Positions 1 through 8,861 of a stretch of DNA of 54,357 bases are shown piece after piece (position 1 is the first letter of the stretch; each line of letters opens with the position of its first letter). Both the position numbers and the translations under genes were made by a program. Under the pieces are notes generated by a model. It searched no databases. It was not told where the DNA came from and saw only the letters and a list, made by a program, of their open reading frames with translations. Location of the stretch: assembly GCA_018398765.1 (NCBI GenBank), contig JAHBMJ010000863.1, positions 29,542-83,898 on the forward strand, read 5' to 3'. The stretch is from Chromera velia (Eukaryota > Sar > Chromeraceae).

Positions 1-779
1 ATACCTACGTTCTGTCCTACGGAGATCCTTATACGTACGTTCCTACCGTCTCTTGAGGAGGACTGTTCTAGAATCGATCCTTCACTCTCATCGGTTTCTT
101 CTCTTCACTCAATTGCTCGATCCGACTCGATCACTTTTCTCTTCTTTTCTTTTCTTTGTACATGCATGCATGCTTTTTTATTCAAATACGTTTGGATCTC
201 GCAATGCGCGCGAATCCCGTGATCTTGAGTGACTTTGACGCTCGTACTGCGCGCGACAGCCCTGCGAGGCGGCGAGATGCTATATGAAGAGCGGCTTGGG
301 CCCTACACGAGCCGAACTTCCCAGTTCCCAGCATACATTTCAAAACTCATTTTTTTTTGTCCGAAATTAATCCGAATCAAGTGCGCTATGCAAATTTCAG
401 TCGAACGCGGTATATCCGTTCCTTCCTCCTTCCTTGACGCGTATGTAGAAGTTGTCTGACAGTCATGAGCTGCAGTCTTAGTCCTCACAGTGCCTCTCTT
501 TCTCTAGTGGGAAGTGTCGTATGTCAGAGGTGCTGAATTAGCGGCAAACCTTTTCTTTGTCGACCCAGTCTCCTGTTTGTCTGTTGTTCGACTTTGTGGA
601 TCTTCATGCATGTGTGAGTGTTGCTCAACTGCTTGTGTTGACTTTGGACGTTGTGTCACCGCTCTGCAGAGCCAATAGATTACTCTGAAGGTGGTTTGTT
701 CCGTTTCGCATCATCCGGAGGCGAAAAAAAAATCTCGAGTGCGATCGGAGGAGTACAAATAATGGGACTAGCAATGGAA
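1..779. other. no gene recognised
   Basis: Mixed-composition DNA with short GCATGC runs near 165. I see no exon chain or repeat family on either strand; only short open frames without recognisable protein features occur. Confidence 0.5.
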
Positions 780-1720
780 TAAGGATAGGGAAAGGCAGAA
801 GGCGAAACGCACAGCGGTAAAACTCAAGGATCGATCTGCAGAAAGACGTCAGTAGCCCTGAAGAGGCTTCGTGCAGAGATACAAGTATGCACTGTCTGTA
901 TGGACTTATTCAAATTTGTGAATGTCTGTTGTACAGGATGAGTTGAGACAAAAGGGCGTGGCCTTCCAAAAGCGTGGGTGCGCAGGGACGACCAGCTGCT
1001 GGCGTTCATGTTGCCGCACTCTCTGGAGGAGAGGAGGGGTGAAGAAGGGTTGACAGAGGACCAGAAGAAGAAGAAGAAGAAGAAGCGGAAGAAGAGAAAA
1101 GAGAGGGCGGACGTGGAAGGGGCGTTGGAAGGAGGTATAGTGGAGGTACGTGGCAGGGCCTACATTCTTGACCCGACGCAACGGGGACTACGGACGAGAG
1201 ACTGGCAGGCGGTCGCCCTCCCAGAAGAAGAATTAAGGGGTGCCGATCAACTCAGGGTCCTCCTCATCTTCTTCTTCTTTCTCCGTTGCCTCTTTTGCGT
1301 CTTTTTTTCTATTAGGGTCCTTCGCGGCGTCTTCATTGCCCTTCTTGAGAGCGTCTTCGCTAGAGTCAGTCAGCTATCTCCTGTCTCTTTGTTTGTTCGA
1401 CCCCCCGCCTTTCCACTCGCCCCCTCTCCTTCTCATTTTCATCCCCCCTCCCCCCTCTATTACATGCAGGCTCGTGCGACTGCAACCAGGGAACCCCTCA
1501 GAGGGCCTCTCCGTAGCCTCGGAGTCCAACGCTCTCTCCGAGTGCATCCCCTCTTCCCCCCCTGTATTTATTCTTATTCTTGGATTCATCAGTTTGTGCT
1601 CACTGTTGGTGTGGGTGTTCAAATCTGGAATTAAAAAACAGTTTTCTTTTCAGGCTTTCTATGCAGTCTCTGAGACCCCTTCAGCTTTAATTCTTGCACG
1701 CAGTGCCAAATAAATCCGAT
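780..1720 (+). pseudogene. possible gene fragment, unknown, perhaps frameshifted
   Basis: A coding-like stretch is visible but does not resolve into a clean model. A candidate exon ending near 886 (reading ...LKRLRAEIQ, donor GTATGC) joins in frame to one starting at 940 after TTGTACAG (DELRQKGVAFQKR). The protein-like sequence then continues one frame over (WVRRDDQLLAF, then a lysine-rich run and RGRAYILDPTQRG) up to about 1255. That change of frame without a usable intron suggests a 1-base indel or a broken gene. A further piece after TACATGCAG at 1469 has one frame with a hydrophobic segment (near 1560-1620). No family is recognised. It could be a decayed gene, a pseudogene or a chance open frame. 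Confidence 0.25.
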
Positions 1721-2502
1721 CGAATCTTGAACCACTCCTTTGATCATGCATTTGTGTCCTCAATTTCAACTTACACGCAGCTATGGATACATGGGAAGGG
1801 AAAAAAGCAACGGAAAACTGAGAAGTGTAGTGGTGAAAATGCCAATGCCTCGCGAGCAATGGAAGGACTTCGTCATTAGTTCCTGTGAAGGAGACTGCGC
1901 TGGCACTGGCAGGTGAAAACAAACAATACAACTGCGAGGCAGATTCGAAATCTAAGAGTTCAGAATTGTTGGGGCAGCTGCAACGTCATATCAGTCTACC
2001 TTTTCTAAGTTTTTCTTTTGTTTTAGCCAAAAATTTCAAAACTGGATTTTTTTTGCCTCTGTTTGATGCTGTAGCGAGTCATGCTCTCACACCGTCAGAT
2101 TCCGATGCGCCCTCTCACTTCCGGTGGGGCCGGGACCACCGGGTGGGCCCAAAGACGCATGGGGCGCCTGGGGACGCCCTCGCATTCCGCACCAGAGAAG
2201 AGAGAGATAGAGGGAGAAGTAATTAAAAATAGTCGGGAGAATCCAATGAAAACTTCAAATACATTATTTATTTGCATGAATCAATATTAATTGTAAATTG
2301 ACGATCATTAAATCACTAGTAATGTTTTTTTATAAAGGCTTGTTTAGCATAGATTAGCATAGATTTAGTGTTGACCACTAGTAACCTAGTGACCAAGTTA
2401 AGTACTATAGGTTAAGTAATGACTATGACGCGCCATCGACGGCCCATCGTCATCCATATTCAGAGCTAGCTGACTATTTCTTTTTATCGTATTTCAACTT
2501 TA
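1721..2502. other. intergenic, no gene seen
   Basis: The stretch becomes AT-rich from about 2220. A short motif TTAGCATAGATTAGCATAG lies near 2344; a related TAGCATGGATT motif recurs near 38647. No exon chain is visible. Confidence 0.5.
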
Positions 2503-2510
2503 CATTTTTA

Positions 2511-2534
2511 TACCCCCAAGAAGGCTTCCTATGA
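2511..2534 (+). repeat. left terminal inverted repeat
   Basis: Starts TACCCCCAAGAAG and ends CCTATGA. It pairs with 5315-5338 with one mismatch at position 14. The flanking octamer CATTTTTA lies at 2503-2510. Confidence 0.9.
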
Positions 2535-2549
2535 TTGATCCGGAGTGGC

Positions 2550-2745
2550 CGTCAAAGCCTGGGTGCCGAAGGCGCCCGGCTGCCAAAGCTCGACCGCGCC
2601 GAAGGCGCGGGCCTGTCAAAACCCGACCGTGCCGAAGGCGTAGGCCTACCAAAGCCCGACCGCGCCAAACTTTGGCGCGGGCCTGTCAAAGCCCAACCGT
2701 GCCGAAAGCGCGGGCCTACCAAAGCCCGACCGTACGTACTGCCCC
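2550..2745 (+). repeat. subterminal array of 33-bp hairpin units
   Basis: About five tandem units of 33 bp (one 37 bp) start with CGACCG or a variant at 2591, 2624, 2657, 2694 and 2727. Each holds an inverted repeat closed by a GAA loop, for example CCGCGCC-GAA-GGCGCGG. One unit has the perfect palindrome CCGCGCCAAACTTTGGCGCGG split across its arms. A longer first hairpin (AGCCTGGGTGCC-GAA-GGCGCCCGGCT) lies at about 2556-2582. Subterminal repeats in DNA transposons are commonly transposase-binding sites; that role here is inference. Confidence 0.8.
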
Positions 2746-2939
2746 AAAGCCCACATGCATGTGGCTTTTGCAGTTGTACATATTAATGCATGCATGTACA
2801 AAGGTGCAAAAGCTGTCTAAAAAACGTCTCGGTCTTCTGGCTTATTACTGTATGTCGGTCCGCTATGGTTCGTACCTACCTTTAGGCTGGTGAATTCGAT
2901 CTGACCGTGATACTGTCCGTATACTTTTCTTTTCCCAAA

Positions 2940-4509
2940 ATGTCCAGCCTGCCTTTTGACGCTCGTTTGCGAATCGCTGTGTCGGACTTCCTTGAAGATG
3001 CGGCCCTTGCGGAGTCAGTTTCAGAGTTCTTTCTGAAGACGTTGGGGGTGGAATCCACAGAACACATTGAGAAGTACTTTGAACCCCGAAAGGAATTTGA
3101 AGCTCTGAAGCTTCGACATGTTCAACAGGCCGATAAATTGAAGACTTTTCTTTTGAAGCGGCTTGGAGGGGGCTCACAGAAAGTGGAACCTCAGCAAAAA
3201 GCGCCCCCGGTGCAGGAGGCTGACACGCAGTCTCGGAAACGGACTGCCCCCCCCTCTGCGCGGGAGGAGAGTCCTCTTTCTGGAGCATCGCGGGGATTGA
3301 TGGCCAACTAGATGGGTCCGTTTCTTTTTCACTGGCTAACTCAATCGTTCTGCATGCATGCATGTCAAAGAACTGCATCCGCGGTCAGCGTTCTCTACTT
3401 CTCTTCACGCATTGTCTCACTGACAGACTGCATAACTGTGGATCTGACTCTTCTATTTTCTTTGTCTCCTTTGTCTTGTTTGCAGCGTAGGGAGCCCCAA
3501 AGAAGCCGAAGCCCGACAAACCTGATAAGCCCGACAAGCCCGACAAGCCCGACAAGCCCAATAAGCCCCTCATCTTCTCGAACAAGCCAGGAAGCTCTGG
3601 GGAGACGGCGGAAAGGCCAATCAGAAATTGGTTAGATATTGCTGCCCTCATGCAGAGGGCTAACCTAACAGATGACGAGAAGGTGGACCGCCTTGTGAAG
3701 TGCTTGAAGGAGAAGAAGGATATGGAACTTATCCAGGTGTGGTTCACCAATTTGCTTGAGGTCAGTGGGAGCCGGTGGGAGCGGGTGCCACTGGGAGGGG
3801 GTGAGGGGTGCATGACGTGCTGCGGTTTGCATTTCACCTGTGTTTTCTACCTCTTTACATGCACTGTCTAACTGTGGATGACTTTGTTTCTGCAGGCTGA
3901 GGTTTCTATCTGGAGAGTAGAGGGCCACGGTGGCGACTTCCCCATAGGAGAGGATGACGATGAAGAAGAAGAGGAGGCAGATGGAGACAGCACTGGATCC
4001 GGAGCAGTGGTGCTAGTGGATGACCTCCCCCCCGAGACTATATTCATGGCAAGAGACGAGATGCCGAAGGTCGGCCGACCTTAATCCTTCTCTCCCCTAC
4101 TTCCCTCCACTTCCCTTACAACCTGTTTTCTCATTCATTCTGTTTTTTTTTGCGCCCCCCGTCTTTATATGCAAGATGGAGACTGTCTATTCCATACGGC
4201 GGAAGTACTACGGAGGCCCCGTTGAGTTGTCTGAGATTGCGGATCGAGGTGAGTAGGGTTTTGGAACTAGGAGAGCAGGCTTTTCTTTCTTGCTTTGCTC
4301 ACAGTGTCTCGCAGTGTCTCTTCGAATTATTATATCATAAGTGAAGTTTATCCCCGTTTTCTTTCTCCCCACCCTTAATTATCCCTGCAGATTGTGGGAA
4401 AACAGATCTCGATCGCCGATTTCCACTGAAATTGGATTCCCCCAGTATCCCCACAGAGTCCCCCTTCTCTCAAAGCCATCAGCGTCCACTCTTCCTCTTA
4501 TGGGTGTGA
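2940..4509 (+). CDS. intron-containing gene inside the TIR element, unknown function
   Basis: Exons: 2940-about 3311, 3491-3760, 3896-4069, 4176-4248 and 4391-4509. The last four join in perfect phase with donors GTCAGT, GTCGGC and GTGAGT. The first exon, from ATG 2940, encodes a charged, helical ~120-residue segment (starts MSSLPFDARLRI). It meets TAG at 3309 without a clear donor, so its link to exon 2 is uncertain and the copy may be damaged. Exon 2 starts with a (KPD)n linker followed by a helical segment (DIAALMQRANLTDDEKVDRL). Exon 3 is acidic (GEDDDEEEEEADGD). Exons 4-5 encode METVYSIRRKYYGG and a short tail ending at TGA 4507. No conserved domain is recognised. It lies wholly inside the inverted repeats, so it is either the element's own protein or captured host sequence. 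Confidence 0.5.
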
Positions 4510-4983
4510 CATGGTGGACAGTGTCTTCTTGCAAAGACGTGAAAGGCTACCGGGACCGGACGAAAGGTATGAGCGGATGGGGCAACACTACAACCTGTTG
4601 AAGCCCTGTGTGAAAACTGATCTGAACATGTACGCTGCACTGCTGCCTCCTACTACGGATACGGACTGCTGCAGCTTCTAATTCATCTGCTGAATCTGCA
4701 ACTGGAGATGTTAGCCAATTGATTGAAGAAGCTGTGGAGGTGGAGGCTTGACGGCATGAAAAGCGTCAAGCAAGAGGACAAAGAGCGCAAGCAAAAGGAA
4801 AAGTGAAAGCAAAAGCAAAGGCTAAGGCAAAAAACAAGGTAAAAGCAAAGGCTACTTTGTTTGCCCGGACGACGAGCGAATATAATGGCAGCGAAGGAGG
4901 GGGGGCTACAGAGTTTGATGATGATGACGATGACTATTGCCCTGCTGCATGCAGAGTCCGTGGCTCTAGAATTCCTAGATGAA
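4430..4983 (+). pseudogene. damaged C-terminal reading frame of the transposon
   Basis: Coding-like sequence continues past the stop of the preceding gene but in changed frames. One piece around 4519-4660 reads SVFLQRRERLPGPDERYERM and on to KTDLNMYAALLPP. A second, from about 4675, reads SAESATGDVSQLIEEAVEVEA and is interrupted by TGA. The same frame then runs on as a (KA)n-rich basic stretch, an aspartate run (EFDDDDDDYC) and a stop near 4981. The frame changes and internal stop indicate decay. The basic plus acidic tail resembles the C-terminus of a DNA-binding protein, but no family is assigned. Confidence 0.4.
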
Positions 4984-5164
4984 GACTGACTAAGACTGAC
5001 AGATTCAAACTGATTAAAATCAATATTTTTTTTTTTTTGTTATTTTACATATTTAAGTTGATTATAGCAGATACTATAAGAGAGTATTAATTTAAAAATA
5101 TTTTAAAACTAGGTTAAACTAGATTAAATTAGGTTATAATATTTTTAAGCTACAATGGACTGGA

Positions 5165-5290
5165 CGTATATTCCATACTAGAAAGAATTAGCTTTCTGTC
5201 ACTAGAGCCTTGACGATATTGCATACTAGAAAGAATGAGCTTTCTATCGTCAAAGCCCTGGCGCCGAAGGCACCAGGCTGCCAAAGCCTG
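5165..5290 (+). repeat. right subterminal direct repeat and hairpin
   Basis: Two ~30-bp direct copies (near 5168 and 5217) share ATATT-CATACTAGAAAGAAT and TAGCTTTCT-type arms; each can fold as AGAAAG...CTTTCT. They are followed at about 5246-5285 by a GAA-loop hairpin (AGCCCTGGCGCC-GAA-GGCACCAGGCT). That hairpin matches the first hairpin at the left end of the same transposon, so both ends carry the same structure. Confidence 0.7.
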
Positions 5291-5314
5291 GAGTTTGATT
5301 GACAGACCATAGGG

Positions 5315-5338
5315 TCATAGGAAGGCTTCTTGGGGGTA
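5315..5338 (-). repeat. right terminal inverted repeat
   Basis: Reverse complement of 2511-2534 with one mismatch; followed directly by the duplicated octamer CATTTTTA at 5339-5346. Confidence 0.9.
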
Positions 5339-5587
5339 CATTTTTAGAAGTACATGTGTTCTTAACATTTTTAAAAATGTGTCGAGCATTTTTTTTTAGA
5401 GGTCCATGCATGTGTTTATATAATAGTATTATACTAGGTATTATAGAGGAGAATCAGGAGATTTACATTTTGTCTAGCAAAGTCAATTGATTGACCAGTT
5501 GATTGATTGATTGATTATAATAATTCTAAAGTTAAGTTCATAAGTGTTATTACCACCTAGATTACTACTGTGTTAAATAACTGAAAT

Positions 5588-5743
5588 CGTAGGGATGTAG
5601 GCCCTCAGCTAGTCGTAGCTGGGATCAGCTCCTACATACAAATAAAGGTTCTGTCATGCATGGGTAGTTCTACTATCTCTGTTCTGTAAGACAAATAACG
5701 GATGTCTTCATAGAGACTGCATGCTGCACAATTAATTCCCGGC
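5588..5743 (+). repeat. left part of interspersed repeat split by LTR element
   Basis: This 156-bp segment is repeated at 11246-11401 with only four differences, all transitions. It ends in CCGGC, which is duplicated at 8776-8780 as the 5-bp target site of the LTR element. Confidence 0.85.
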
Positions 5744-6058
5744 TGTAGGGCCTGTACGAGGCGCTGCCGCTGGACTGGCATGGGATTTAGTAGCTTGACG
5801 GGCTGCTTGCACAGAGTATGGGCGCGGGACCGATGAGCGCGTGCGTCTATGCACTGATCGATATTTGCAGTGAAGCATGCGTTTTGTAGCCAAGCATAAG
5901 AAGGCATAATGAGTGGTTCAGCAGCTTGACCACTAGCTGTCAAACCTTCCCGATGTAGGACTCCCTCAAGACCGGTCTGAAGGTCTATGCCTTACTTCTA
6001 GCCACTACACTGCTAGGGTTCTCATTCTATTCTCAGAGCCCCAAGCGTACCGTTAACA
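5744..6058 (+). repeat. 5' LTR
   Basis: 315 bp, TGTAGGG...GTTAACA. It aligns without gaps to 8461-8775. Confidence 0.9.
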
Positions 6059-6060
6059 AT

Positions 6061-6072
6061 TGGATAGCAGAG
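6061..6072 (+). other. candidate primer-binding site
   Basis: TGGATAGCAGAG directly after the 5' LTR. It is complementary to the 3' end of eukaryotic initiator tRNA-Met apart from one inserted A. Position and sequence support it; use as a primer is inferred. Confidence 0.5.
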
Positions 6073-8004
6073 CTTCTGGCAACACGGGGTAGCAGTGATG
6101 GTTGGCAGTTTGAAACTTTGTTGTGTTAGCAAGCAGACAAACTGGGTAGAAGCTTTAACCCACTGCGTTGATGGCCTGTACCAAGAAGAGTGCAGAGCCA
6201 GTATGCCAGTGGAAAAGTTTTTTGAGCGAAGAGGGCTGAGAGCTTCTGACTGTTGTTTTTGAATTCTGTTGCTCTCTTCAGAGTCTTGTCCACAAGTAGG
6301 ACAATGATGAAGCCAGAGTCATTTTCGGTTGTCTGGAGTCCTGGAGAGCAGTGGAACTGTAGACCTGGCCAAGGAAAAACCTGGAGGAAGAAGAAATTTT
6401 GAGGAGGGAGTGTGAGGGAGATCATCAGTCTGATTGACTGACTGCCGTCTCGCTGCCACAACAATGCACGAGGTGCTCATGCCTTCAACGAACGTGCCCA
6501 GGTGATGGAAGAGATGCTTTTGGTTGCTTTTGTTCTTTGAGTAGTTTGGGATGGAAGGAAGAGCCCCCGAGGAGGAGCATCATCTGGAGTGGAGAATAGA
6601 TTGGAGTGACTGGAGGTGTGTGGTCTTCTCTGCATTCGCTCGCAATCATGTGTGCCGCGTTCGAAACGCTTAGTCGTGCCATGGGGGCACTGCGGCAGCC
6701 ATATATCTCCAAGTCAGTGAGTTCCTAGATTGTTTTCGTTTGGTTGTATGTGGGAGTTGGGAAATTTGTTTTGGGGGGAGGAAGGAAGGACTGTGTGAGG
6801 AAGGTGAAGGTATATGAAGTGTGTGACTGGAAGTGAATGTCTCTCTTGTATCTCCTATGCCCCTGATTATACTCTGTCTCTATACTGTATATGAATGGGG
6901 ATAGAAGCCTTAGGTTGGGAGGACGGGAGAGAGGAAGAACAGAAAAAAGGAAAGAAAGAGAAGAAAGCTGAAGAAGAAAGGAAGGAGGTGAACGGAGGTG
7001 AAAGAGAAGATTGCCATACAAGAAGAGACACAGGTACAAAGGAAGAAGGAGCAATCATTGAAGAAGGAGAGAAGCAATTTTTTGTCGGGAAATGAGAGTG
7101 GGGTGAGGAATGGTGATAATGGCTCTTGATTTCTCCTTGTTTTCCTCGGTTCACTCTGGTTTTACCTTGAAGTTCTCCGTCCACTTTCGTCTCTTTTCGT
7201 CTACTTCCATATTATTAAATCATTCCATTTCCCGAGAGTGTTCGGGCCTGTAGGGCTGAGGAAAGGAAGAATGACTGAAGAGCTGTTATCTGGGTTCATG
7301 TAAGGGTGAATGTTGGTATGTTGTTTCTCTGGCTGTCTCTGTCTTGTATTTCTGCTGTCTCACTTTCTCTCTGTGTGTCTGTCTGTCTGAGTGTTGGGGG
7401 AGAGAGTGAAAAGAAAAGGAAATGAAGGTGCAGAGTCCCAAAAAAAGAAATAAAAGAAATATAAAAGAGCTACGCCTGGAGAGAGGGGGCGAGGTTCTTT
7501 CTCCCAGTGCTTTGCCAGCATCTGCTGCTGTGCGTGCTGGTCGGGTGTAGCTGTAGTGGTTTGGGGCTGATCGTCCTGGGACTTTTCTCTCTTGTTGATT
7601 GGTTGCTACTTCTCTGATTTGTTTTTTGAGCCCCACTTGAGTTTGGGTGAGTAGAGAGTGCAACCAGCATCAGTCATTTAGTCAGCGCAGAGTGAATGAC
7701 CATGACGCTAACACAGCAAACAGGAAGAGTGAGTGTGTCGACTTCACATCGAGTCAGCAGTGAGTGTGTCGACTTCGCGTCGAGTCATCAGTGAGTACTC
7801 CATGAACTCGAAAGCCTATCTTAGCGACTAGAGTTCTGAGCCCTGAGTCAATGCACTGTGATAACCCCTGTCTTGCCAGGACCAGTCAGTCACAGTGTGA
7901 GAAGTGAAGAAGTAAATCCGGCACCGTTTGTGACCACATTCGCCGGTGTGTGGTCGTACCCATCTTGTTGCGACTGCGCATCGATTTCAAAAAGAAATGT
8001 GTGA
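6073..8004 (+). other. LTR element interior, no conserved ORF
   Basis: No long or recognisable frame occurs on either strand. A 31-bp direct duplication lies at 7729-7790 (GTGAGTGTGTCGACTTC in both copies, each with a TCGAC...TCGAG-like core). The region around 6920-7090 is purine-rich on the plus strand. Confidence 0.5.
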
Positions 8005-8274
8005 AGGAGCACAGAGCTGCACACCTATAAGCGGGCTACGTGCGATTCGGCTTGCGCATTGGGACAGGCCCGAGGTGAACGTGATTTGTCAACTCTTGTC
8101 GGGAAGAGTAAACATATGTATCACAGTCTTCGGCGCAAGCAATTGGCGTGTGCTGTGATGTTGGATCCAAGGTATTTGAAATCCAACGTTCTGCTCTCGT
8201 TGTGTGTAGAAGAGTCGAGCCTGTTGATTGGTGTCGTGCAGTCACTCGATAGTAGTCAATTTATATCACTTTGA
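8005..8274 (+). pseudogene. short frame, weakly transposase-like
   Basis: A 90-codon frame opens after TGA 8002-8004 and ends at TGA 8272-8274. It contains HSLRRKQLACAVMLDPRYLK. The LDPRY core with preceding hydrophobic residues resembles a motif seen in hAT-type transposases, but the piece is short, has no clear start and lies inside the LTR element. It may be a fragment picked up by that element, or chance. Treat as a weak lead only. Confidence 0.2.
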
Positions 8275-8460
8275 CTCATTTGATTTCCATTGTGATTTGT
8301 TGGTTGATTTTTTCTTTCTTATTGAATTGAGTGTGGTTGATTTGCCCACCCTACCCACCCATCGAGTGGGCAGGTATAGAGCGAGATGGTGAAGTGTGTG
8401 TCTTTTGTGTGAGTGAGAGTGTGAGCCGAGCGTGGACGTCGGCCTTGACGAGCGGGCAGG

Positions 8461-8775
8461 TGTAGGGCCTGTACGAGGCGCCGCCGCTGGACTGGCATGG
8501 GATTTAGTAGCTTGACGGGCTGCTCGCACAGAGTATGGGCGCGAGACCGATGAGCGCGTGCGTCTATGCACTGATCGATATTTGCAGTGAAGCATGCGTT
8601 TTGTAGCCAAGCATAAGAAGACATGGTGAGTGGTTCAGCAACTTGACCACTAGCTGTCAAACTTTCCCAATGTAGGACTCCCTCAAGACCGGTCTGAAGG
8701 TCTATGCCTTACTTCTAGCCACTACACTGCTAGGGTTCTCATTCTATTCTCAGAGCCCCAAGTGTACCGTTGACA
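8461..8775 (+). repeat. 3' LTR
   Basis: 315 bp, TGTAGGG...GTTGACA. The 3' end adjoins CCGGC (8776-8780), which repeats the pentamer left of the 5' LTR. Confidence 0.9.
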
Positions 8776-8861
8776 CCGGCCATGCAGCATACATGCATGC
8801 GCCCTACGCATACTTCATTTCATCCTGATACAACTGCTTGTCAGACCTTCACAACGCTACA
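8776..8861 (+). repeat. right part of the split interspersed repeat
   Basis: Matches 11397-11495 (CCGGCCATGCAGCATAC onward to AACGCTACA), apart from a short GTACGTTACGCAC-type expansion in the other copy. Together with 5588-5743 it forms the target repeat. Confidence 0.85.

Larger units (their letters stand above)
2503..5346 (+). mobile_element. DNA transposon with 24-bp TIRs and 8-bp TSD
   Basis: The element spans 2511-5338 (2828 bp). Its ends are inverted repeats of 24 bp (2511-2534 and 5315-5338) that match at 23 of 24 positions and begin TACCCCCAAGAAG. Immediately outside, the same octamer CATTTTTA is present on both sides (2503-2510 and 5339-5346), a perfect target-site duplication. An 8-bp duplication is typical of hAT elements and also of P, Merlin and Zisupton/KDZ-type elements, so the superfamily is left open. 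Subterminal GAA-loop hairpins occur near both ends. The interior carries only plus-strand coding material: an intron-containing gene (2940-4509) and a damaged lysine-rich/acidic reading frame (4430-4983). I recognise no DDE or hAT catalytic domain, so this may be a decayed autonomous copy, an unknown transposase type, or an element that captured a gene. Confidence 0.85.
5744..8775 (+). mobile_element. non-autonomous LTR retrotransposon (3032 bp)
   Basis: Two 315-bp direct repeats (5744-6058 and 8461-8775), each starting TGT and ending ACA, bracket 2402 bp. They are flanked by the 5-bp duplication CCGGC (5739-5743 and 8776-8780). The repeats differ at 11 sites by my count, all transitions, so identity is about 96.5%. 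Three bases after the 5' LTR, TGGATAGCAGAG resembles an initiator-Met tRNA primer site (TGGTAGCAGAG) with one extra A. The sequence before the 3' LTR (GAGCGGGCAGG) is purine-rich. No gag, protease, reverse transcriptase or integrase frame is present inside, so the element would depend on enzymes from elsewhere (LARD/TRIM-like class). Confidence 0.88.

Noticed and set aside
1062-1110. Lysine-rich (AAG)n as a nuclear localisation signal of a confirmed gene
   Set aside because: The surrounding gene model is not supported well enough; the run may be only a microsatellite.
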